Shown here piece after piece: positions 24,615 through 34,200 of a DNA stretch of 64,000 nucleotides. The translations under genes were made by a program, and so were the position numbers. This DNA comes from Streptomyces microflavus (GTDB lineage: Bacteria > Actinomycetota > Actinomycetes > Streptomycetales > Streptomycetaceae), in contig NZ_BMUG01000014.1 of assembly GCF_014650075.1 (NCBI RefSeq), forward strand, positions 1 to 64,000, written 5' to 3'. Each line of letters opens with the position of its first letter. Position 1 is the first letter of the stretch. Below the pieces are notes generated by a model, which saw nothing but the letters and a program-made list of their open reading frames with translations, searched no databases and was not told the DNA's origin.

Positions 24615-25178
24615 ATGGGCCGCGTATCGCAGGCGCAGGCGGAGGAGAACCGCCGACGGGTGGTGGAGACTGCATCGCGGCTCTTCCGCGAGCGGGGCAC
24701 CCACGTCAGCGTCGCCGACCTGATGAAGGCGTCCGGGCTGACCCACGGCGGCTTCTACAAGCAGTTCGCCTCCAAGGAGGCACTCGTCGACGAGGCGACC
24801 GCCCACGCCTTCGACGGGCTCACCCGGCGGCGCGACGACGGGCTCGAACAGCACGCCGGGCAGCGCGACGCCGCCCAGCGGGCACTGATCGCCACCTATC
24901 TCTCGGTGGAGCACCGCGACAGCGCCGCGGACGGATGCCCCGCCGCCGCCCTCGCCTCCGACATGGCACGCGAATCCGGGACCGACGAGGCACGCCGCGT
25001 CTACGCCGAGGGTGTGGGCGACTTCGCCGAGTGGCTCGCGGCCGAGGACGAGGACGGTATCGCCCGGCTCTGCACCATGGTCGGCGCGCTCGTCCTGGCC
25101 CGGGGCACCAAGGGCTCCCCGATCTCCGAGGAGATCCTCACCGCCGCGCGCGAAGCGCTGACGGCCGGCGGTCGATGA
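24615..25178 (+). CDS. TetR-family regulator (LmrA/YxaF-like)
   Basis: A 187-residue regulator. The helix-turn-helix is clear (RLFRERGTHVSVADLMKASGLTHGGFYKQFASKEALVDEA), and the C-terminal part with ADGCPAAALASDMA is like the LmrA/YxaF subgroup. ATG 24615 follows GGGAGGTG. It is divergent from the SDR gene and presumably binds the 24-bp palindrome between them, controlling both. Confidence 0.9.
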   Translation: MGRVSQAQAEENRRRVVETASRLFRERGTHVSVADLMKASGLTHGGFYKQFASKEALVDEATAHAFDGLTRRRDDGLEQHAGQRDAAQRALIATYLSVEHRDSAADGCPAAALASDMARESGTDEARRVYAEGVGDFAEWLAAEDEDGIARLCTMVGALVLARGTKGSPISEEILTAAREALTAGGR

Positions 25179-25314
25179 GGGCCACCGTCACCGCCCGCGC
25201 GCATCGGTCGTGATCGCGTGGGCGGCGGGCGGGACATGTAAGGAGCGGGCGGTGTCCGGGCAGGTGGTGTGCGGTGATGGACTGCGGAACGCCGGATCAC
25301 CGGCACCACGTGCC

Positions 25315-26247
25315 TCAGACGGCGGGCGGTGGCGGCGCCAGGAGAGCCCTCATCACCGCGTGCGGCAGCGAGGGATTGGCAGCAGCTTGTTCCGCCACCC
25401 GCAGGTCGGTGTCGGTGCCGGTGCCGGTGAGGAGATCGGCAATGGTCTGCGGCGGGAGTGCCGGATGGCCGGCGGCCAGGGGACGTACCTGTTCGGCGCC
25501 CAAGCAGGCGAGCAGCGCGGAGGCCGTGACGTTACGGTGCCGGGCGACTTCCCGGAGCGCCTTCGGTACAGGTGGTTCGTGCCGGGCCAGTTCCTCCAGC
25601 AGCGCCGGGGTCGCGTCGGGATTGGTGGCCACCTTGGCCAGGACCCGGACTCCATGCCGGCCGACCATGGCACGCAGTTGTGCTTCGGAGAGCCCGGGGT
25701 GCGGGGCGACGGACTTGACCACCTTCGCGTCGGCGTCGGTGGCCAGGGCATCGCGTATCTCCGGCGGTAGGTCGCGTCGTTGCGCTACGAGCATCCGCAC
25801 GGCCGGATCCGGGGAGCAGGCCAGCTCCTCGGCCTCGGCACCGGAGGCGGCGGCGATCCGCGGCAGCAGGGCTCCACCGATCCTGGTGCCGCGGGCCAGG
25901 CGGGTGAGTACGTCGAGCGGGATGTCCGGGTGGTGCGCGAGCCGGCGCCGCACGTCGTGGCTGTCGTCGCCGGCCAGCGCGCGGATCAGGGTGCCGTCGA
26001 TCGCGGGGTTCCCGGCCACGTCGGCGCGGACCCCCGGGTCGGGGTCCGCGGCGAGGGGGTGACGTCGTTCGAGCCGGGCCTGCCGCATCTGACGAACGGT
26101 GTCCCGGCGGAGGAGGCGCTCGGCTTCGTCCACCACGGTACGGGGGCGGGTGACGTGGCGTTCCTGCGGTTCCTGGAGGACGAGCTCGGCATCTGCCTCT
26201 CCTTCGAGGAGACGGAGGCCGAGCTGTCGTCGGCGGCCTTCCCTCAT
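25315..26247 (-). CDS. Leucine-rich-repeat-variant (LRV) protein
   Basis: A protein of about 310 residues built from alpha-alpha repeats of roughly 24 residues with the pattern AxDPDPxVRxxVAxNPxxPxxLLxxLAxD (for example AADPDPGVRADVAGNP, LARGTRIGGALLPRIAAASG, ATNPDATPALLEELARH). LRV repeats form curved solenoids that bind other proteins or nucleic acids. The start is uncertain: ATG 26247 is used because the upstream extension has no repeat character, but no strong ribosome site is seen. Function is unknown and no partner is obvious nearby. Confidence 0.75.
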   Translation of the reverse strand: MREGRRRQLGLRLLEGEADAELVLQEPQERHVTRPRTVVDEAERLLRRDTVRQMRQARLERRHPLAADPDPGVRADVAGNPAIDGTLIRALAGDDSHDVRRRLAHHPDIPLDVLTRLARGTRIGGALLPRIAAASGAEAEELACSPDPAVRMLVAQRRDLPPEIRDALATDADAKVVKSVAPHPGLSEAQLRAMVGRHGVRVLAKVATNPDATPALLEELARHEPPVPKALREVARHRNVTASALLACLGAEQVRPLAAGHPALPPQTIADLLTGTGTDTDLRVAEQAAANPSLPHAVMRALLAPPPPAV

Positions 26248-26421
26248 GCTGCCGACGGATAGCTGCGCCGGGTTCTGCCACCTGTGGTGTGTCCGGCCGC
26301 AGTGGTGACGGCCGGGGCTCGCTTCATATGTGTGCGTGGGTGTCATGAGTATGTGTACTCGTGCGGCCGGTCCACCGCGCCACCATGCTGTGGCTTTCTG
26401 CCGAGTAGCTGAGGAGTGAGC

Positions 26422-26841
26422 GTGACGGGTGTTCGGAAAATCGCGACGGTAGCGCTGCTGACGGTGTTCGGGCTCGCGGGGGCAGGCGTCGTACCTGCCG
26501 TCGCGGCGACGGCCGGGGGCCTTCTGCCCCATCCCGGCCCGGACGGGCTGGTGTGGGTGCAGGAGAGTAAGGGTGACGGCGGTGTCGTGTCGGCGGGAGC
26601 ATCGAACACATTGCCGACCGTGCTCACGGTGGCATGTGAGGGCGGCGGCGATGTGCGAGTGACGATGGAGTCGCAGGGGGTCCAGGTTGCCGCGTTCACG
26701 GTGGACTGTCCTGTGGGCAGTGCGGGTGTGGGCTCGGTGGCGATGGACCCGGGAGTGGTGCAGTGGGGTTCGTTCTCCGTGGGAGTCGACGCCTCGCAGG
26801 ACGACATCCGGTGGGCGCTGACCGTGACACAGCCCGAGTAG
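26422..26841 (+). CDS. Small secreted protein of unknown function
   Basis: A 139-residue protein with a signal peptide (KIATVALLTVFGLAGAGVVPAVAA) and a mature beta-rich part with two cysteines (LTVACEGGG and FTVDCPVG) that could form a disulfide. GTG 26422 is preferred over GTG 26416 because GAGGAG (26411-26416) is then five bases upstream. I do not recognise a family. Confidence 0.7.
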   Translation: MTGVRKIATVALLTVFGLAGAGVVPAVAATAGGLLPHPGPDGLVWVQESKGDGGVVSAGASNTLPTVLTVACEGGGDVRVTMESQGVQVAAFTVDCPVGSAGVGSVAMDPGVVQWGSFSVGVDASQDDIRWALTVTQPE

Positions 26842-26903
26842 AGGGTTCCCTGGCGCGGGGGGTGGCGCCCCTCCCGCCGAGCGCCGTACGGCAGGATGAG
26901 GCC

Positions 26904-27236
26904 ATGAGCGTAGTCAAGATCAATGTGCTGACCGTCCCCCAGGAACAACGCGAGACGCTGGAGAAGCGCTTCGCCTCCCGGGCCCATGCCGTCGAGGGCT
27001 CGGACGGGTTCGAGTGGTTCGAGCTTCTCCGGCCTGTCGAAGGGACGGACAGCTATCTCGTCTACACGCGCTGGCGTGACGAGGAGTCCTTCCATGCCTG
27101 GATGGAGGGTCCGATGAAGGCGGCCCACCAGGGCGGCGGCACGGGTGGCGGCGAGCGGCCGAAGCCGGCGGCCAGCGGGTCCACCGTGTGGTCCTTCGAG
27201 GTCGTGCAGCAGGCCGGGCCGGCCGTCGGCGCGTAG
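26904..27236 (+). CDS. mhuD: MhuD-like heme-degrading monooxygenase (ABM domain)
   Basis: A 110-residue dimeric alpha-beta-barrel protein that is collinear with mycobacterial MhuD (Rv3592). The three residues essential in MhuD fall at the same numbers: Asn7 (VVKIN), Trp66 (FHAW) and His75 (KAAH). KRFASRAHAVEGSDGF and FELLRPVEGT also follow MhuD closely. The predicted role is oxidative cleavage of heme in the cytoplasm to release iron. ATG 26904 follows GGATGAGG. The gene is monocistronic, and a hairpin follows. Confidence 0.88.
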   Translation: MSVVKINVLTVPQEQRETLEKRFASRAHAVEGSDGFEWFELLRPVEGTDSYLVYTRWRDEESFHAWMEGPMKAAHQGGGTGGGERPKPAASGSTVWSFEVVQQAGPAVGA

Positions 27237-27250
27237 CGGTACGACGTGAA

Positions 27251-27301
27251 CTGCCCTGCCGGGCAGGCCGACCGGTTCTCCGGCGCCTCCGGGCAGGGCA
27301 G
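27251..27301 (+). terminator. Hairpin after the MhuD-like gene
   Basis: CTGCCCTGCC (27251-27260) pairs with GGCAGGGCAG (27292-27301); the large loop contains a smaller CCGG stem. Confidence 0.55.
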
Positions 27302-27318
27302 CGCCGCCCTCACCGGAC

Positions 27319-27355
27319 GAACGGGCGAACGGGCGAACGGGCGAACGGGCGAACG
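27319..27355. repeat. 8-bp tandem repeat (GAACGGGC)x4
   Basis: Four exact head-to-tail copies of GAACGGGC (27319-27350) plus the start of a fifth, in non-coding DNA. Such short tandem repeats can vary in copy number between strains. Confidence 0.8.
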
Positions 27356-27498
27356 AGTGGTGCTACCGGGCGAGCGGCGCTGCCGGCCGGTGAGACCACC
27401 CCCGAGCTGAACGCGTTCAAAGACCATGTCAAGGTGTACTCGTCATGGCGCTGCCGTCTCGGGGCGTCCGTTTCGGGATGCGGTCGGGGGACTTGACG

Positions 27499-28050
27499 GT
27501 GGGAGCGAGCGGGCTGCGGTGGCGACGGGGCGTCCTCGGGGTTGTGGGGGCGGCATTGATGGTGTTGAGCGCTTGCGCCGGTCCGGCCCAGTACTACGCC
27601 GGGACCGGTGTGCACGACGCCACGGTGGCTGAAGCCGCGGGGACCTGGGAGAACATCGAGAACACGCGGCTGACGCTCCGCCGCGACGGCACCGCGTCCT
27701 TCCAGCACCTGGACGGCCGGAACTTCGACTTCGACGACGGCTGGCGGGTCTCCGGCACCGGGACGTGGAAACTGAGCGACGACGCCGACGGGCAGGACAT
27801 CCGCCTCACCATGACCGCCCGGACCGGAGCCGGGACGCGGAGCGATGCCGCCGTCGTGGATGCCTCGGCCTCCGCCCCCGCGACGTACAGGTGGAGCATG
27901 TATGTCGACCGTGATGAGCGCGACGCGTTGGCGCTGTTCTTCTTCATCGGCGATCCCGACAACGGAAGCACGTACGTACTGAGGAAGGTCGCCGCACAGA
28001 ACGCCCCGGCCACGGCAACCCCTGCTGCCGATGGTGAGTCCGAGCGGTAG
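27499..28050 (+). CDS. Putative lipoprotein
   Basis: A 183-residue protein with a lipoprotein signal peptide: basic start (GLRWRRG), hydrophobic core, and lipobox LSAC at the cleavage site. The mature part reads AGTWENIENTRLTLRRDGTASFQHLDGRNFDFDDGWRVSGTGTWKLS, a beta-strand pattern resembling small lipocalin-like or META-like folds that sense or bind ligands. GTG 27499 is selected because GGGGGA lies seven bases upstream and gives a standard-length signal peptide; starts at 27445 or 27478 only add residues in front of it. Function unknown. Confidence 0.75.
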   Translation: MGASGLRWRRGVLGVVGAALMVLSACAGPAQYYAGTGVHDATVAEAAGTWENIENTRLTLRRDGTASFQHLDGRNFDFDDGWRVSGTGTWKLSDDADGQDIRLTMTARTGAGTRSDAAVVDASASAPATYRWSMYVDRDERDALALFFFIGDPDNGSTYVLRKVAAQNAPATATPAADGESER

Positions 28051-28287
28051 GGGCGCGGGCGCGTCGCGGTGGCCAAAGATACCCGGGCCCTCTCCGGCGA
28101 TCCCTTCAGGCGGGGTCAGCCTCAGGGCGCACGCGGTCTCGTCCCGGCGGTTGATCCCCGGTGGCCAGGGCGTTCTTAGGATCATCACGGGGACCGCCGA
28201 CCGGCGGGCGGGGGCGAAGCCCTCGGCAGAACCACGAATGACCAGTGCGCGCCTTGCCGCGTGAGAAGAACGGACCGACGGGGACCG

Positions 28288-31200
28288 GTGGACGACAACA
28301 TGACACTGCTGGATGTACTGCTGGGCGCGGTCCGTAAGGATCCGGAGCAGGTCGTCGTCCATGTGTGCGGCGACGGCAGCGAGTTGACCGTCACTCTGCG
28401 CGAACTCCTGGACGACGCGCTGAGCGTGGCCGGCGGCCTCCGGGAGGCCGGTGTCGCGCCGGGGACCCGCGTGCCGTTGCTGGCCGATCGCAGCGAGGAC
28501 TTCCAGCCGATGTTCTGGGGCGCGGTCGCCGCGGGACTCGTCCCCGTACCGCTGGCTCCCGATGCCCGGCGCGTCCTGCCGGTGTGGGAGCACCTGGGTC
28601 GGCCGCCCGTCGTCGTGGACGCGGCGACCGCTTCCGTGGTGGCTGAAATCCCGGGCGACGTACGCTCCCTGACGCTCGATGTGCTGCGGCGGGGGCCGGT
28701 GCTGCGGGAGCCCGTCGTCGCCGGGCCGGACGAGGTCGCGTTCGTACAGTTCTCCTCGGGGAGCACCGGTGCGCCCAAGGGTGTGGAAGTGACCCATCGT
28801 GCGGTGCTGGCCAATCTGGAGCAGATCCGGAAGGCCTCGGCGCTCGGCGCGGACGACGTCGTGGTCAGCTGGATGCCGTACTTCCACGACATGGGGCTCA
28901 TCGGTACCCATCTCGCCCCGCTGGCCGCCGGGGCCAGGCAGGTGAAGATCGGTCCGCTGTCGTTCGCCAAGCGGCCCCGGGTGTGGTTCGAGGTGGCGGA
29001 CCGGCACCGGGCCACCGTGCTCTCCGCGGCCAACTTCGCCCTGGCCCTGGCCGTACGGCGGGTTCCCGACGAGGTCGTCGCCCGGCTGGATCTGTCGGCG
29101 GTGCGGCTCATGCTGGTGGGCGCGGAGCCGATCGCGCCCGCCGTGTGGCGCGACTTCGCCCGCAAGACACGCCCGGCGGGGCTGGATCCGTCGGCGGCCC
29201 AGCCGGTCTACGGGCTGGCTGAGGCGACGCTCGCGGTGACGTTCCCGCCGCCGGGGGAAGTGGCCGAGCCGCTGGTCCTGGACCGTGCCTCGCTGAGCCG
29301 GGGTGTGGCGGTGGACGCCGTGGCCGGCGAGGGGGCCGTGGCGGGCGCGAGCGCCGTCGAGCTGATGGACGTCGGGCCTCCGGTGGCGGGCTGCGCCGTG
29401 CGGATCGTCGACGACGGGGGCGCGGAGCTCGGTGACCGGAGGGTCGGGCACATCATGGTGCGCGGTCCGCAGCTGGCCCGTGGCTACCACGGTCTTCCCG
29501 GCGTGAGCGCCGAGACGTTCGCCGACGGGTGGCTGCGCACCGGCGATCTCGGCTTCCTGAGGGACGGACGGCTGTGCGTGACGGGGCGCCACAAGGACGT
29601 GCTGTTCCTCAACGGCCGCACCTTCCACGCCCCGGACATGGAGGGGGTCGCGGCGGCCACCCCCGGGCTGCCTCCCGGTGCTCCTGCGGTGATCGGCTCG
29701 ACCGATCCCGTGACCGGTGGGGAACGCGTCGTGGTGTTCGTCCCGTGGGCCCGGCCGCCGGGCGGGGCGGCGGAGGTGCTCGAACGGGTCGCCGCCCGGG
29801 TGCGCGAGGCACTGCTCCACGACGATGTACGGGTGTTGGCCCTGCCTCCGGGGGCATTCCCCCGTACGACGAGCGGGAAGCTGCAACGGCAGCGACTGCG
29901 GGAGCGGTTCGAGGCGGGTGAGTGGGGGACGGGGGGCGCTGGTGCCTCCTCGGCCGGTGGCGGGGGTGCGTCTGCAGGAGGTGCCGGGGAAGCGGCTGCG
30001 GCAGGTAGCGGGGAAGCGGCTTCGGCCGGTGCGGAAGCTGATTCTCCGGATGGTGCCGGGTCCGCATTTCCGGACGGTGCCGGGCCCGCGTTTCCGGACG
30101 GTGCCGGGTCCGCCTATCCGGTACCGGTGGCGGCGCCTCGGTCGCGGGGCGAGGCCGAGCAGGTCGTACGGGACGTGTGGGCGCGTGTGTTGGGGCTCCC
30201 TGCCACCTCGATCGGGCGGCACGAGTTCTTCGGGAGCCTCGGGGGGACATCGCTCAAGGCCATGGAGGCTCTCGTGGCGCTGGAGGACGCCTTCGGCGTG
30301 CCGCTGCCACCGGCGGTGATCCGTGACCACGGCACCGTCGCCGCGCTCGCCGGCCATCTTCTGGCCACTGTCCCGGCGCGCCCGTCAGCCACCTCGCAGG
30401 GCGAGCAGCCCGAAGGAGCGGCCGGGGCCGGTACCACCGCTGCGGCCGTCATCGGGATGGCCTGCCGGTTCCCGGGGGCCGACACACCCGACGCCTTCTG
30501 GGACCTGCTCATCGACGGGCACGACGCCGTCGTCCCCGTACCGGACGGGCGGTGGGACGACACCGGGGCCCCGCCGGCGGCTCCCCGGAAGCGCTGGGGT
30601 GCTCTGGTCGACGACCCCGCCGGGTTCGACGCCGAGTACTTCGGCATCGGCGAGGACGAGGCCCGTGCGCTCGATCCGCAGGGGCGGCTCTTCCTCGAAC
30701 TCGCCCATGAGGCCCTCGAACGCGCCGGCTATGCGGGTCCCCGTCGGCGCGGCCGCCGGATCGGGGTCTTCGCCGCAGTCGGGGAGAGCGGCTACCGGGA
30801 GGTGCTGGACCGGGCCTCCGCCGAGGGGGCCCCGCTGCCCGCCACGCTCACCGGGAACCTGCCCGGCCTCGTCGCCGCCCGCGTCTCCCAGTGCCTCGAC
30901 CTCGACGGGCCCGCGCTCGCCGTGGACACGGCCTGCTCGTCGGGGCTGGTGGCCCTGCACCTGGCGCGGCGCAGCCTCCTGGAGGGCGAGTGCGACCTCG
31001 CCGTCGTCGGCGGGGTCAACCTCCACCTGACGTCGACCGGTCACCGTCTGCTGGAGGAGGCGCAGGCCCTCTCCCCCACCGGCCGCAGCCGCGCCTTCAG
31101 CGCCGACGCCGACGGCTTCGTGCCCGGTGAGGGCGGTGCCGCGATCGTCCTGACGCGGCTGGATGCCGCCCTTGCGGCCGACGACGCCGTGCTCGCGGTG

Positions 31201-34200
31201 GTCCGGGGCACGGCCGTCAACAACGACGGCCGTTCGATGAGCCTCATGGCGCCCAACCCGCTGCGGCAGCGCGAGGTCATCACCCGGGCGTACGAGGCGG
31301 CCGGTGTCGACCCCGCCTCGGTGACCTATGTGGAGGCCCACGGAACGGGCACGGCCGTCGGGGACCCGATCGAGCTGCGCTCGCTCGCCCACGCGTTTCC
31401 CGTACGGCCCGACGGCGTGGAGCGGCTGCTCGGTTCGGTGAAGACGAACATCGGGCATCTGCTCAACGCGGCCGCTCTGCCTTCCCTGGTGAAGGTCGTG
31501 CTGGCGCTGAACCACCGCAGGCTTCCCCCGTCGTTGCACCACACCTCCCCCTCGCCGGGTCTCGCGCCCGCCGGTTTCTCCGTGGTGACCGAGGCGCGGG
31601 AGTGGACCGCTACCGGGCCGCTCGTGGCGGGCGTCAACGCCTTCGGTTTCGGCGGTACCAACGCCCACGCCGTGCTTGAGCAGGCCCCGCCCCGCACCAC
31701 ACAGGTTCCGCCCCGCACCTCGTACGAGGGTGGGGAAGCCGGGCCGCATCTGCTGACCCTGTCGGCCCGCAGCGCGGCCGGGCTGCGGGAGGCGGCAGCG
31801 CAGCTCGCCGCCCATCTGGACGGCCACCCGGAGCTGGACGAGGGCGATGTCTGCCTGACCGCGAGCACGGCCCGGGACGACGGTCCCCACCGGCTCGCCG
31901 TCGTCGCGGACGGTGACCTCTCCGCCCGCCTCACCGTGTCCGCCCGGGGAGGAGAGGGAGTGGCCCGTTCGCGGCCGCGCCTCGTCTTCCTGTTCCCGGG
32001 GCAGGGCGTGCAGTTCCCCGGCCGCGACCGGGCCCTGTACCGTACGGCGCCGGTGTTCCGGGACACCCTCGACGAGGCGTCCGCCCTCCTCGGGCCGGTG
32101 CATGGGCGGCCTTTGGTGGACTGGGGAGTGGATCCGGACGCGGACCCCGGCACCCAGGCCCTGACAGAGGTGGCGCAGCCGCTGCTCGTCGCTTCCGGGG
32201 TCGCGCTCGCCCGCCAGCTGCGGGACTGGGGCGTGGAGCCCGACGCGGTCGCCGGGCACAGCGTCGGGGAGATCACCGCCGCCTGCGTCAGCGGGGTGCT
32301 GACCCTCCGGGACGCCGTACGGTTCGCGGCCGAACGCGGCCGTCTCATGGGCGCGTTCACCGAGCCCGGCGCCATGATCGCCATCCGCGGCGGTGAGGAA
32401 GCCGTCGCGGCGGCGGTGGCCGGGGCGGAGGGTGACCTCGCCGTGGCCGCGTACAACGGTCCGGGCCTCCAGGTCCTCTCCGGTTCCGTTTCCGCGGTCG
32501 AGCGCGCCGCCCACGCTCTCGGTGCCCAGGGCGTTCCCGTACGTCGGCTGCGGGTCTCCCGTGCGTTCCACTCACCGCTCATGCGGCCCATCGCGGACCA
32601 GCTCGCCGCCGCGGCGCGTGCGCTGACCCTCCATGAGCCGTCCGTCCCGCTGATGAGCACGGTCACCGGCGAGTGGCAGCCGGTCCTCGGGCCGGAGTAC
32701 CTGCGCGACCACGCCCTGCGGCCGGTGCTGTTCGGAGCCGCCGTGGAGCGCCTGGCCGGGGAGGGGTACGACACGTTCGTCGAGGTCGGGCACGGCGCGA
32801 CCCTGTCGGGTGCGGCGCGCGCGGCGGCGGCCACGGGGGTACGTCACGGGGCCGATCCGGACGACAGACCTGGTGGTGGGCCGTGTGCGGCCGCATCGGG
32901 GGGAACTGTCTCCGGTGACGTGCTGGTGCTCCCGGCTCTGCCTGGCGGTTCCCACGACCGCGAGCCAGGCGGTTCCGGCGACCGTGAGCCGGGCGGTTCC
33001 GGCGACAGCACGCAGCGCGGTGACGGGCGCGGGGCGCTCCTGGAGACGATCGGGCGGCTGTGGTCGCGTGGTGTGCCGTTGGACCGGACCGCGCTCGACG
33101 CCGGCCACCACCGGGTTCCGTTGCCCGCCTATCCCTTCCAGCGCAGGCGGTACTGGGCTGATCCGCCGGTGAGCCCGCTGCTGCACCGGGTGCTGTGGGA
33201 GGACTCCGTCCTGCCCGGGACGTCGGCAGCGGGTTCGGCATCGGGGTCGGCGTCGGCGACGGCGACGGCGACGGCGACGGTGCGTTCCGTCCTGTTGACG
33301 GGTCCTGACGCCTCGTCCGTCAGCCGGCTCGCCGGGCAGCTCGCCGCCCAGGGCATCAAGGTGCACACCGGGGGCGAGGAGCCACCGGACGCCGTGGTCC
33401 TGGTGGCCGGTCCCGCGCCCGGCCAGGAGGACGCCGACGCCCTGGGACGGGCTCAGGAGACCGCGCTGGCCGCCTTCGATGAGGCCCTCGCCCGGCTCGA
33501 CGAGACACGAGCGAGGCGGCTGCTGGTGCTGACGGAGGACGTCCACACCACGGGGGCCGCGCCCGAGCGGCCGCGACCCGCCCATGCGGTGCTGGGCGGA
33601 CCGTTGCTTGCGTTGCCGCAGGAGACACCGGGCGGTTCGGCCACCGGCGTCGATCTCCGTTCACTGGACACCCCCGCCCAGCGGCTGGCGGCCGTGCTCT
33701 CCGAACTCCGTGCGGAGGGCACGCCGGGCCGGGCCACCTCGGTCGCCTGGCGCGCGGGCCGCAGGCTCACCCGGAACATCTCGCCCCTGGCGTCGAGGGA
33801 CACGGTGGTGTCCCCGTTGCCGGTCGACGGCACCTTCCTCGTCACCGGCGGCGGTGGCGGGATCGGGGGTGCGCTCGCCCGGGACCTGGCCGGAAGGGGC
33901 CGCCCCACCCTCGTACTCGCCGGGCGCTCCCCCCGTCCTCCCGCCGGACTCGTCGAGGAGCTCCGGGCGCTGGGCGCCACCGCCCACTACCGGGTGGCCG
34001 ATGTGACGGTGGAGCGGGACGTGGACGCGCTCCTCGCGGGACTGCCGCGCCTGGACGCCCTCTTCCACGCGGCGGGGGTGGTCCGTCCCTGCACGCTGCG
34101 GAACAGAAGCGCGGACGGGACGGCCGACGTCCTGGCGGCGAAGACCCGGGGGGCTCTGCTGCTCTCGCTGGCCCTGCGGCGGCACGGGCTCGACCCGGCG

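Noticed and set aside
26347..26360. Short inverted repeat GAGTA-TGTG-TACTC before the secreted-protein gene
   Set aside because: Only five-base arms and no second copy; not enough for an operator call.
27310..30357. 1015-residue open frame on the minus strand
   Set aside because: It runs antisense through the FAAL/ACP coding region, has low-complexity Arg/Pro/Gly composition and no family motifs; a high-GC shadow.
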